From Candidatus Bipolaricaulota bacterium (GTDB lineage: Bacteria > Bipolaricaulota > Bipolaricaulia > UBA7950 > UBA9294): a DNA stretch of 22,649 bases. The stretch covers positions 1 to 22,649 of the forward strand of contig WFSM01000141.1 of the NCBI GenBank assembly GCA_015485945.1, in the 5' to 3' direction. Positions 7,039-14,944 of this stretch are shown here, in pieces (within the stretch, counting starts at the first letter, position 1; every line of letters starts with the position of its first letter). A program made the translations under genes and the position numbers. Under the pieces are notes generated by a model that saw only the letters and a list, made by a program, of their open reading frames with translations, made no database searches and had not been told where the DNA came from.

Positions 7039-7704
7039 ATGTGTCGTATGCTCGCTGCGGTGAACGGGATTCCCGGGGAGCGGCTGATCGTGCCGTTCGC
7101 CCGGATGGCGCAGGGATGGAACGCGCTCCACGAGCTCAATCCTACTTTGGGAAAGTTTGATCACCCCGACGGGTGGGGAGCGGTGTACGTGGCTGCCGGC
7201 CGGTGGAAACGGGTGCGCAGCCCCGTTCCGTTTTGGGCCGATCCGACGGTTGCTGCCCTTCGGGATAAGATGGTGTTCCTCATCCACGCCCGGCGGGCGT
7301 CGGTCGGCGCCGTGACCGCGGCAAACGTGCATCCGTTCGTGGCAACGCGGTCGGACGAGACGTTCTATTTTTGTCACAACGGGACGATCCATGATCCAGC
7401 CATCGCCGCGTATCATGGGGACACTGACTCCGCCCGCTATTTTCACTATCTTCTCGACCGGTTCGATGCGCACGATCCTGAAGGTAGTCTGGCGCGGGCA
7501 GTGAGCGCGCTCACCGACTATTCTGCGGTTAATGCGTTTTTGCTCACCCCCGGGCAGCTGTGTGTCATCAATCGCTACAACCGCTATCCCCGCTACTACA
7601 CGATGTACCGTTCAGGGTCCGTATTTTCCTCGGAGCCGCTCACTGAAATCGAGTCGAACTGGACCCCACTGGACACCGACACGGTGGTGTGCATCGAGCG
7701 GTGA
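7039..7704 (+). CDS. class-II glutamine amidotransferase (YafJ/EgtC-like, stand-alone)
   Basis: The protein (221 residues) is an Ntn-type glutaminase domain without a fused synthetase. After removal of Met1, Cys2 ('MCRMLA') would be the N-terminal nucleophile, which fixes the start at this ATG rather than the upstream in-frame candidate at 7009. Other family landmarks are 'HPDGWGAVY' (42-50), 'HARRASVG' (83-90), 'NVHPF' (96-100) and 'FCHNGTIHD' (111-119). Such domains release ammonia from glutamine, or cleave gamma-glutamyl amides as in ergothioneine synthesis. No partner enzyme is nearby, so the substrate is unknown. It lies back-to-back with cca. Its stop is one base from the stop of the convergent exported-protein gene. 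Confidence 0.85.
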   Translation: MCRMLAAVNGIPGERLIVPFARMAQGWNALHELNPTLGKFDHPDGWGAVYVAAGRWKRVRSPVPFWADPTVAALRDKMVFLIHARRASVGAVTAANVHPFVATRSDETFYFCHNGTIHDPAIAAYHGDTDSARYFHYLLDRFDAHDPEGSLARAVSALTDYSAVNAFLLTPGQLCVINRYNRYPRYYTMYRSGSVFSSEPLTEIESNWTPLDTDTVVCIER

Positions 7705-7705
7705 C

Positions 7706-8605
7706 TTACTTTTTCGGCGTGCGCTTCTTTGCCTCCTGAGCCGCAGAAGCGAGCATCTTCCACGCCCCGTCGCCGATGAACACGTATTGGGGCGCGGTGG
7801 AAGCAGGAGGTGCAGTGCGGACAAGGACTCGCCCCGGGAACTTGTCATTGAACACGGCGAGTTGGGTGAGTACGCTTGCCATGTCCTCCAGTGCGGGAAC
7901 GCGGTACAGGAACAGGATGCGGTTGTAGGTAGCGTGGAGGAAGAAGTGCGGTCCCTGTTCTTTGATCTGGGGGCCGATCGTCGCAAAAACCCAGACCCAA
8001 ACCGGATAAGCATCACTGGTCGCGGCGTATTTCTGGGTGAACGCGGTGAGCGGAACCGCGGATGCGGTCTGCACGTAATCGGCAGTATACGTGGCATAAT
8101 AACCGGCGAGCTGTGTCACTTCCTTATCCGTTACCCCGGTCCAATCTATCGTGTGCGTTTCACCATTGGGAGTCTTGACGTTTACCCCGATTCCAGTGGG
8201 GAAAGAAAGCGGGGTGGTGTATGTGATCGTGCGCGTGTACGTGAGGTGATTTATGGTATCCGTTATCGTAATCGTCGCGCGGTAGGACTCACCGGGGACA
8301 GGAGTGATAAATGGTGATAACATGCTTACTGATTGAAAGTGGCCACACTGCTTGTCCGCTGGTTGGTGATCGTGCGCAAGCTGTTTTGCGCCGTGGTACA
8401 CTTCCCAATTGATGTCAAGGGCGAGGCAACTTGGGATCGGGTTATACTTCAACACCAGATAGAACCCAACTTGGGTCGCGTGCGTGCGCGGATCGATGCG
8501 GAATTGGGGACCAGCACCCGTCTCCTTCCACGTCACCGCAGCGACTGCAGTAGCCGAGGTCAACAATGCCAGCAGGATTGCAATCGAAACGATATACTTT
8601 TTCAT
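7706..8605 (-). CDS. exported protein of unknown function
   Basis: I do not recognise this 299-residue protein. It starts at an ATG with a perfect AGGAGG box five bases upstream, which rules out the longer in-frame start at 8728. The N-terminus is a classical signal peptide: 'MKKY', then a hydrophobic run, then a likely cleavage after 'ATAVA' (about residue 22). The mature protein appears rich in beta strands, with 'RATITITDTINHLTYTRTI' around the middle, and has two Cys (in 'IPSCLAL' and 'DKQCGHF') that could form a disulfide. The C-terminus is basic ('KKRTPKK'). No lipobox is seen, so it is probably secreted or periplasmic rather than a lipoprotein. It has its own promoter and is a single-gene unit facing the amidotransferase gene. 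Confidence 0.75.
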   Translation of the reverse strand: MKKYIVSIAILLALLTSATAVAAVTWKETGAGPQFRIDPRTHATQVGFYLVLKYNPIPSCLALDINWEVYHGAKQLAHDHQPADKQCGHFQSVSMLSPFITPVPGESYRATITITDTINHLTYTRTITYTTPLSFPTGIGVNVKTPNGETHTIDWTGVTDKEVTQLAGYYATYTADYVQTASAVPLTAFTQKYAATSDAYPVWVWVFATIGPQIKEQGPHFFLHATYNRILFLYRVPALEDMASVLTQLAVFNDKFPGRVLVRTAPPASTAPQYVFIGDGAWKMLASAAQEAKKRTPKK

Positions 8606-8633
8606 CAGTTCCTCCTTACGAGATAAATAATCC

Positions 8634-8662
8634 AGGGTAGCATAACCACGGGATAGTGACAA
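8634..8662 (-). promoter_or_regulatory. promoter of the exported-protein gene
   Basis: On the minus strand TTGTCA (8657-8662), a 17-base spacer ending in TGC (extended -10) and TACCCT (8634-8639) precede the AGGAGG box and ATG at 8605. The predicted 5' leader is about 22 bases. Confidence 0.5.
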
Positions 8663-8678
8663 CACGAGGGGCGAATAG

Positions 8679-9143
8679 ATGACTACGCGAGGAATTGAAT
8701 GGCTGAAGACAGCGGGGGCACGGTTCACTGTCCTCAGCTACCGTTCGGAAAAGACGGGGGCGGAATACGCCGCGCACGCTCTCGGGATCCCGGCGCGCGC
8801 AGTGGTGAAGAGCCTTGTATTCCACTTCGACTCCGGGTTCATGTTCGCATTGATTGACGGGGCCGGGCGGGTGAGTACGAAGAAACTAGCACGAGTATGC
8901 GGGTGTAAGCGCGTGTCCCCCGCGGCTCCGCACGACGCAGAGCGGGTCACTGGTTATCAGGTGGGCGGGATCGGGCCGTTCGGCGCACGCCGGACCATTC
9001 CCGTGTTTCTCGACGCCACGACCGCGACCGCCGATAGACTCGTCATCAACGCCGGGGCACGGGGAACGATGGTCGAGCTGGCAACCGTTGACCTGATTCA
9101 TCTTACCAATGCCGTCGTGGCCGATATCCGCACCGGCGGATAG
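8679..9143 (+). CDS. YbaK/EbsC-type aminoacyl-tRNA deacylase
   Basis: This 154-residue protein is a single-domain member of the YbaK/ProX family, which hydrolyses mischarged tRNAs such as Cys- or Ala-tRNA(Pro) in trans. Signatures are 'GIPARAVVKSLVF' containing the conserved Lys, 'LIDGAGRVSTKKLA', 'GYQVGGIGPFG' (the family G-G-x-x-P-F-G motif) and 'TIPVFLD'. The length fits the free-standing deacylases, not the insertion domain of prolyl-tRNA synthetase. The ATG follows a GAGGGG box at seven bases. It is divergent from the exported-protein gene and is followed by the promoters of the rpoC operon. Which tRNA it edits cannot be read from the sequence. Confidence 0.9.
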   Translation: MTTRGIEWLKTAGARFTVLSYRSEKTGAEYAAHALGIPARAVVKSLVFHFDSGFMFALIDGAGRVSTKKLARVCGCKRVSPAAPHDAERVTGYQVGGIGPFGARRTIPVFLDATTATADRLVINAGARGTMVELATVDLIHLTNAVVADIRTGG

Positions 9144-9153
9144 TGCATGCAGG

Positions 9154-9182
9154 TTGATCGCGTGCCGGTTTAAAGTTATACT
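9154..9182 (+). promoter_or_regulatory. upstream promoter P1 of the fmdB-rpoC-ribosomal protein operon
   Basis: TTGATC (9154-9159), exactly 17 bases, and TATACT (9177-9182). The -10 matches the consensus at five of six positions. It is the best promoter-like element in the window and lies just after the deacylase gene. Confidence 0.6.
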
Positions 9183-9196
9183 TCCGTGAGTAATAT

Positions 9197-9225
9197 TTGA
9201 CTAACATTCACGATTAGAGCATGAT
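9197..9225 (+). promoter_or_regulatory. second promoter P2 of the fmdB-rpoC operon
   Basis: TTGACT (9197-9202), 17 bases, and CATGAT (9220-9225), 43 bases downstream of P1. Transcription would start near 9232, about 29 bases before the fmdB ATG. Confidence 0.45.
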
Positions 9226-9260
9226 CCGGATTTTCCCACACACGGGAGAAGGGGGTGGGT

Positions 9261-9524
9261 ATGCCATTTTATCGCTACAAGTGTAAAAATTGTGGCTTCG
9301 AATTTAGAGTCTTGCAGCTTGACGGTGGCGGTGAACCCGTCAAATGTCCCAACTGCGGTGGTACGGAAGTGCAGCGCCTCCTCCCCCGTATCGGCGTGAT
9401 TTACAAAGGTAACGGATATTACACGACAGAGTATCGGAAGAAAAAAGCGCCGGCCGTTTCGTCCGCTTCTTCCGGGTCGACCAAGGATACCGGCACCAGC
9501 AACAGCAGCAGCAACGATAAGTAA
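9261..9524 (+). CDS. FmdB-family zinc ribbon protein
   Basis: This is a small 87-residue protein. Its N-terminal half is the FmdB/CxxC zinc ribbon: 'MPFYRYKCKNCGFEF', then 'VKCPNCGG', with four zinc-ligand Cys at 8, 11, 29 and 32. The C-terminal half is a basic, then Ser/Thr-rich low-complexity tail that is probably disordered. The family is named after a putative regulator of formamidase genes, but most members have no proven function. I chose the ATG at 9261, not the in-frame GTG at 9255, because the purine-rich AAGGGGGT box is then correctly spaced. It is the first gene after the two promoters and ends about 38 bases before the rpoC start, so it leads the RNA polymerase/ribosomal operon. 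Confidence 0.88.
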   Translation: MPFYRYKCKNCGFEFRVLQLDGGGEPVKCPNCGGTEVQRLLPRIGVIYKGNGYYTTEYRKKKAPAVSSASSGSTKDTGTSNSSSNDK

Positions 9525-9550
9525 CCATCGGCAAGGTAAAGTTTTATTAA

Positions 9551-9557
9551 GAGGTGA
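9551..9557 (+). promoter_or_regulatory. ribosome binding site that points to a TTG start for rpoC
   Basis: GAGGTGA is complementary to the 16S rRNA tail and stands five bases before the TTG at 9563. The GTG at 9554 lies inside this box and cannot use it, so TTG is the better start. Confidence 0.6.
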
Positions 9558-9562
9558 ACCTA

Positions 9563-12500
9563 TTGATCTCTGGGGATGACATTAAGCGGATAAAACTCCA
9601 GTTTGCCTCCCCCTCCGTGATGCTTAGCTGGTCCCACGGAGAGGTGACCGAATCGGAGACGATCAACTATCGTACTCACCGTCCGGAGCGGGGCGGATTG
9701 TACGCAGAGGAGATCTTCGGTCCGGAGAACGACTATGAGTGCGCGTGCGGCAAGTACAAGGGCAAGAAGTACGAAGGAATTACGTGTGAGAAGTGCGGCG
9801 TACTGGTGACCGATTCCTCGGTGCGGCGGGTGTTTATGGGACACATCACCCTCGCGAGTCCAGTCGTCCATTTTTGGTACCTGAAGGGGGTTTCGAGTCT
9901 GCTCAGCCGCCTCCTCGGAATGAAGAAAAAGGAGCTGCAGCGGATCGCGTACTACGAGACCGAGCCGCTCGAACAATCGCTTTACATCGTGACGTCATCC
10001 GACTGCAAGGAGATTCGCCCCGGAGAAACGATGTACACCGCTGAGGTGGATATCCTGTCAAGCGCGTTTCCATTCGCGGTGGAGCAAGCGTACTACGTGA
10101 GTGACGCCCCGGCGGTGGTTGCGGATGAGGCGGGCAAGGTTACGATCGAAGAGCGTAAACTGAAGAACGGTGAGCATTTCCGCGCCGTGGTCATTGGTTC
10201 GCAGGAATATCCGATCGTCGGAGACGTGGAGTTGCTGGTGGAGGACGGCGACGAGGTGGAGAAGGATGCGGTAATTGCCGAGCGGCCGTTGGATGAGGTG
10301 TGTTCGCATACCGCGTACCAGATGCTCGTCGATCGCTACGGTCCGGCGGTACAGGGAGAACCGATCGATCAGGAAGTGTTGGACAGCCTTGTGTTCCTCG
10401 TTACGCAGGTCAAGGATCCGGCGGTGCCGCTCATCCCAGGCGATCGACTGAACCGGTTGGAGAAACGGGCGTATGAGCGCATCCATCCCAACGGGTTTGT
10501 GGCGATGACCGGCGCTGCTGGGATTAAGGGGCTGCTTGCTACGTTAAACCTGGATGAGATGCATCGCGATCTCACTGTTAGGATCCGCAAAGAGACATCG
10601 GCGGGAAACCGGCGCCGGTTGATCAAACAGCTCGAGGTCGTCGATCAGCTGCGTGCGTCGAGTAACGACCCGCAGGACATGATCCTTGAAGTGATCCCTG
10701 TCCTTCCCCCCGCGTTGCGGCCGATGATCCAACTCGAAGGGGGCAAGTTCGCCACCACCGATCTCAACGACTTGTACCGTCGTATCATCAACCGCAATAA
10801 CCGCTTGAAGAAGCTGATCGATATGGGAGCGCCGGAGGTGATCCTGCGCAATGAACGGCGGATGCTTCAGGAAGCGGTCGACGCGTTGATTCACAACGAG
10901 AAGAAGGAGAGCCCGATCAAGGGGCGGGATAACCGTCCGCTCAAGTCACTGTCCGAGCGCATCCATGGTAAGCACGGACGCCTGCGTCGCAACCTGCTTG
11001 GACGCCGCGTCGACTACTCGGGTCGTGCGGTGATCGTGGTTGACCCGAAGCTGAAGCTATCCCAGTGCGGCATCCCAAAGAAGATGGCATTGGAGCTGTT
11101 TAAACCATTTATCTTGCACTATCTGGAGACAATTACGTTCTCCGACTTTGATGAGATTAAGAACAAGGCCCTGCGCGGCGAGATGCCGGAAGTGTGGGAC
11201 ATCCTGGAGAAGCTCGTCAAGGACCACCCGGTGCTGCTCAATCGTGCTCCCACTCTGCACCGGCTGTCGATTCAGGCGTTTGAGCCAGTGCTCGTGGACG
11301 GAGACGCAATTCACATCCATCCGTTCGTGTGTCCGCCGTACAATGCTGATTTCGACGGTGATCAGATGGCGGTTCATCTCCCGCTGTCCCCAGAGGCGAT
11401 TAACGAGGCGCGCGAGCTGATGGCAGCACCGCGTAATATTCTATCGCCGGCGAATGGGGAGCCGCTCAGCGTTCCCACCCAAGATCCGATCTTTGCGTAC
11501 TACTACCTCACCCTGCTCGATGAAGAGGGGAAGGGCGCGGGCAAGGCGTTCCGCGACATAAACGAGGCAACCCGCGCGTATGAGGAAGGGTACCTCGACC
11601 TACACGCCCCGGTGAAGATCCGTATCGATGGCAAGGTGCTTGATACCACCCTCGGCCGTGCTGAATTGAACCGGGTGCTGCCTGCGGAGATCCGCGACTA
11701 CGGTAAGGTATTCGACCGCCGTGTTATCAAACATGTTCTCACTGAGTGTTATAACTTGTTTGGATGGGCCCGCACCGCTGAGCTCCTTGACAGTTTGAAG
11801 GAAGTCGGGTTTAAGTACGCGACCCAGGCGGGGTTGACGATCTCAATCACTGACTGCCTCATCCCGCCGGAGAAGGATGGGATTATCAAGCAGTCTTACG
11901 CTGCGGTCCGCCGCATCAATAAGATGTACGAACTCGGGCTTGCCACCGATGATGAACGCCGGCGCGCGGTGATCCGCATTTGGCGCCGCACGGTTGACGA
12001 GGTGGAGAAGGCGACGATGGACAACCTCCGCCGTCACAAGTTCAACCCGGTGTACGGGATGGTTACCTCGGGGGCGCGCGGTGGTCCGGACCAGGTAAAA
12101 CAGCTGTCTGGAATGCGTGGACCGATGGCAGGACCATCCGGCGAGATCATCGAGATGCCGGTTATCTCCAACTTTCGCGAGGGGTTGGACATGATGGAAT
12201 ACTTCATCTCCACCCACGGCGGGCGTAAGGGCGCAGCCGATACCGCGCTCAAGACCGCGGATTCCGGCTATCTCACGCGCCGGTTGGTCGACGCCACGTC
12301 GGACACGATCGTTCAGGAACACGATTGCGGAACCGCGCAGGGGATCGACATCGATCCGTTGCGGTTCTCTCAATATGAGGTGATGGAACCGATCGAGGAC
12401 CGCATCTACGGCCGGGTGGCGAGCCAGCCGATCGTCGATCCCAGCACGGGCGAGATTCTCGTCGACACCAATCAGTGGATTACCCGCGAGATGGCGCATT

Positions 12501-14539
12501 ACATTGGCAGTCTCGAGGTTACGCTGCCGCTGGGGGATAAAAAAGAGGCACAGCGCCTGATTGGCACGAAGAGCGTGGATGAGGTGCACGATTCCACGAC
12601 CGGTCAGGTGGTTGTGAAACAGGATGAGGTGATTACTTCGCACCTGCTCGATCTGTTGCGAACAGCTAGTGTCACCGAGATTAAGGTACGTCCGCGGATC
12701 GTGATTCGTTCGCCGATGACATGCGAGACCAAGGGTGGAGTGTGTCAGCTGTGCTACGGCTACGACATGAGCAACCACAAACCGGTCCAGTTGGGCACGG
12801 CTGTTGGGGTGATTGCTGCTCAATCGGTCGGCGAGCCCGGTACCCAGCTCACGATGCGGACGTTCCACACCGGCGGCGTTGCCGGAGAGGATATCACGCA
12901 GGGGCTGCCGCGTGCCGAGGAGCTGTTCGAAGCGCGCAAAACAATGAAGAGCGGTCAGGCTGGAATCTCCCCGCTGGACGGGCACGTCACCGCTGTCACC
13001 CCAACGGCGGCGGGTAAGGACCAAATTGAGATCACAAGCGAGCCACGCACCATCGTGTTACCGTCGCGATTATCAGCCGCTCAACCGGGAGAAGAAGTGG
13101 GCAGCGTGGTGGAGTTGCTCAATGCCGGTAGCCCGTGTGCCGGTGAGGTGTACCTGTTGACCGGTACCGGTGATCGCGAGGAGATGTTTGTGATCGATAC
13201 TGCGTCCGGCGATCGCTCGTACCTGCGTCCGGTAAACGCCGTTCCGTGCGTTCAGGACGGGGATACGGTCAATGAAGGGGATCCGCTTACTGAACGGTTC
13301 AATATTGACCCGATCGTAGCGGACAAGCCGGGGATTATCCGGGTGCCCGAGAGCAAGGAACGGACGTTCGAGTTCGTGGCCGACGACGGAACGGTGGAAG
13401 CGTACGAAATCCCATACGGGGCACGGCTGCTCGTTGAGCCCGGGGCTAAGGTCAAGGAGGGCGATGCGCTCACTTCGCGGTCGAAACCGGTCTTCATCGC
13501 CGCTGAGGCTGAAGGTACAGTGCTTCTCCTGCCTGATCGCATTATTGTGTATAACCCCCAGGGTCGCGCCATTCGGTTCCCGCTTACTTCTGACATTTCT
13601 CCAACCAAAGGTCACGGAGAGGCAGTGCGGGAGGGAGAGGCGCTCGTCCGGTTGGAGGCGTCCCACGTGGGAAGTGCAGTGGTTGATGCTGTTGAAGAGG
13701 AAGGGGAGTTCACCCGAGTCCACGTGCGCTACAAGAGCGTGGTTGAGACCGATCAGGCGGTTACGGTACATATCGGAGACAAAGTGAAGAAAGGGGATCT
13801 TCTCACTAAAGGAGTGGTGGCTCCGCATACCTTGCTTGATTCTGCCGGAGTGAATAAAACCCGCGAGTACTTGCTTACTGAGATCCATAAGGTATACAAG
13901 ACCCAGGGAGTGGACATCAACGACAAGCACCTGGAAGTGATTATCCGCCAGATTCTGAATAACGTGCGGATCGTAGAGCGAGGGGACTCCCGGTTCTTGC
14001 TTGGCGATCTTATTCCGCTCGAGGAATTCCAGGGGGAAATTAGCGAGTTGTCACGGTGGAATGAACAAGCGCGCCAGCAGCAGCGGGAGGCGCTGGGAGC
14101 TGAAATCGCCGAGGATGTTATCTCCAAGGGGCATTTGATTGGACAGGCGGGAACGCTACTTACAGTGGAAGCCATCCGCGCCGCTGCCCGTGCCGGCATT
14201 GAGGTGATCAGGGTGCGGCAAGGCGACGAAGTTATCGAGGTACCGATACTGGAAAAGCAGCTTCCTGTGGGGGAACGCGAGCTTCTCCGTATCTCCAAGG
14301 CGGCATTGCAGACGAAGGGATGGCTGTCGGCGGCGTCATTCCAGCGCACGACCAAGGTTCTTGCCGAGGCCGCACTGCGGGGAGAGGCGGACGAACTAGA
14401 TGGGCTCAAACCGAGCATCATCGTGGGGAAGCGTATTCCCGCTGGGACTGGATTCCCATTGGAGGAAGTGCCCGACCAGCAGGTGGTGCCGGCGGCCGAA
14501 GCGGCTACGGATACCAACTTGACAGAATCCACGGACTGA
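9563..14539 (+). CDS. rpoC: DNA-directed RNA polymerase subunit beta'
   Basis: RpoC carries the active-site magnesium of RNA polymerase. With the TTG start it has 1658 residues, longer than the E. coli protein (1407). Seen are the N-terminal zinc site (Cys 60, 62, 75, 78), 'LLGRRVDYSGRAV', the catalytic 'NADFDGDQMAVHLP' (594-607), a second zinc site (Cys 922, 1054, 1061, 1064) and the trigger loop 'MRTFHTGGVAGEDI' (from 1098). Two additions explain the size. One is roughly 140 residues between the zinc region and the catalytic core (about 160-300). The other is a long beta-rich stretch of repeated barrel-like modules after the trigger loop (about 1140-1390), as in Thermus/Thermotoga-type enzymes. 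There is no large insertion inside the trigger loop. rpoB does not precede it; fmdB does. rpsL follows 32 bases after the stop. Confidence 0.97.
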   Translation: MISGDDIKRIKLQFASPSVMLSWSHGEVTESETINYRTHRPERGGLYAEEIFGPENDYECACGKYKGKKYEGITCEKCGVLVTDSSVRRVFMGHITLASPVVHFWYLKGVSSLLSRLLGMKKKELQRIAYYETEPLEQSLYIVTSSDCKEIRPGETMYTAEVDILSSAFPFAVEQAYYVSDAPAVVADEAGKVTIEERKLKNGEHFRAVVIGSQEYPIVGDVELLVEDGDEVEKDAVIAERPLDEVCSHTAYQMLVDRYGPAVQGEPIDQEVLDSLVFLVTQVKDPAVPLIPGDRLNRLEKRAYERIHPNGFVAMTGAAGIKGLLATLNLDEMHRDLTVRIRKETSAGNRRRLIKQLEVVDQLRASSNDPQDMILEVIPVLPPALRPMIQLEGGKFATTDLNDLYRRIINRNNRLKKLIDMGAPEVILRNERRMLQEAVDALIHNEKKESPIKGRDNRPLKSLSERIHGKHGRLRRNLLGRRVDYSGRAVIVVDPKLKLSQCGIPKKMALELFKPFILHYLETITFSDFDEIKNKALRGEMPEVWDILEKLVKDHPVLLNRAPTLHRLSIQAFEPVLVDGDAIHIHPFVCPPYNADFDGDQMAVHLPLSPEAINEARELMAAPRNILSPANGEPLSVPTQDPIFAYYYLTLLDEEGKGAGKAFRDINEATRAYEEGYLDLHAPVKIRIDGKVLDTTLGRAELNRVLPAEIRDYGKVFDRRVIKHVLTECYNLFGWARTAELLDSLKEVGFKYATQAGLTISITDCLIPPEKDGIIKQSYAAVRRINKMYELGLATDDERRRAVIRIWRRTVDEVEKATMDNLRRHKFNPVYGMVTSGARGGPDQVKQLSGMRGPMAGPSGEIIEMPVISNFREGLDMMEYFISTHGGRKGAADTALKTADSGYLTRRLVDATSDTIVQEHDCGTAQGIDIDPLRFSQYEVMEPIEDRIYGRVASQPIVDPSTGEILVDTNQWITREMAHYIGSLEVTLPLGDKKEAQRLIGTKSVDEVHDSTTGQVVVKQDEVITSHLLDLLRTASVTEIKVRPRIVIRSPMTCETKGGVCQLCYGYDMSNHKPVQLGTAVGVIAAQSVGEPGTQLTMRTFHTGGVAGEDITQGLPRAEELFEARKTMKSGQAGISPLDGHVTAVTPTAAGKDQIEITSEPRTIVLPSRLSAAQPGEEVGSVVELLNAGSPCAGEVYLLTGTGDREEMFVIDTASGDRSYLRPVNAVPCVQDGDTVNEGDPLTERFNIDPIVADKPGIIRVPESKERTFEFVADDGTVEAYEIPYGARLLVEPGAKVKEGDALTSRSKPVFIAAEAEGTVLLLPDRIIVYNPQGRAIRFPLTSDISPTKGHGEAVREGEALVRLEASHVGSAVVDAVEEEGEFTRVHVRYKSVVETDQAVTVHIGDKVKKGDLLTKGVVAPHTLLDSAGVNKTREYLLTEIHKVYKTQGVDINDKHLEVIIRQILNNVRIVERGDSRFLLGDLIPLEEFQGEISELSRWNEQARQQQREALGAEIAEDVISKGHLIGQAGTLLTVEAIRAAARAGIEVIRVRQGDEVIEVPILEKQLPVGERELLRISKAALQTKGWLSAASFQRTTKVLAEAALRGEADELDGLKPSIIVGKRIPAGTGFPLEEVPDQQVVPAAEAATDTNLTESTD

Positions 14540-14571
14540 CCTAAAATTCATGGCAAATTTGGAGTGTGATT

Positions 14572-14943
14572 ATGCCGACGATTAATCAGCTTATCAGAAT
14601 GGGGCGCAAGCCGAAGGGAAAGAAAAGCAAGGCACCAGCGCTTTCCTCCTGCCCACAGCGGCGGGGAGTGTGCACGCGTGTGTACACACGGACGCCGAAG
14701 AAGCCGAATTCCGCACTGCGGAAAGTAGCACGCGTCCGATTGAGTAATGGGAAGGAAGTTACGGCGTACATTGGTGGCGAAGGGCACAATCTGCAGGAGC
14801 ACTCGATGGTGATGGTGCGCGGCGGGCGTGTCAAGGACCTTCCTGGGGTCCGCTACCACATCATCCGCGGTACGATGGACTCCGAGGGTGTGGAAGGGCG
14901 TCGTCAAGGACGATCCAAGTACGGGACGAAGAAGGGGAGCTAG
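14572..14943 (+). CDS. rpsL: 30S ribosomal protein S12
   Basis: S12 lies at the decoding centre and helps select the correct tRNA. The 123-residue protein has the conserved 'PTINQLIRMGRK' start, 'RTPKKPNSALRK' and 'GGRVKDLPGVRYHIIRG' around the decoding-site loop. It ends in the usual basic 'RSKYGTKK'. The Lys residues linked to streptomycin resistance are the sensitive wild-type ones. The ATG at 14572 is preceded by TTTGGAG at seven bases; the in-frame GTG two codons upstream lies within the spacer. It is the first gene of the str group, and rpsG begins one base after its stop. Confidence 0.97.
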   Translation: MPTINQLIRMGRKPKGKKSKAPALSSCPQRRGVCTRVYTRTPKKPNSALRKVARVRLSNGKEVTAYIGGEGHNLQEHSMVMVRGGRVKDLPGVRYHIIRGTMDSEGVEGRRQGRSKYGTKKGS

Positions 14944-14944
14944 G

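Noticed and set aside
8606..8728. Longer start of the exported protein
   Set aside because: The ATG at 8605 has a perfect AGGAGG box and begins a classical signal peptide. The promoter lies within the proposed extension.
9132..9169. Possible terminator after the deacylase gene (ACCGGC ... GCCGGT)
   Set aside because: The arms are only six bases with a 26-base loop and no T-run, and the element overlaps promoter P1. Too weak to call.
11843..13024. Long open frame (393 codons) on the minus strand inside rpoC
   Set aside because: It lies opposite a certain rpoC frame in GC-rich DNA. Its translation has no recognisable motif and follows the codon pattern of the sense gene, so it is a shadow frame.
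13073..13930. Second long minus-strand frame (285 codons) inside rpoC
   Set aside because: Same reasoning: no ribosome binding site or motif, and the opposite strand is clearly coding.
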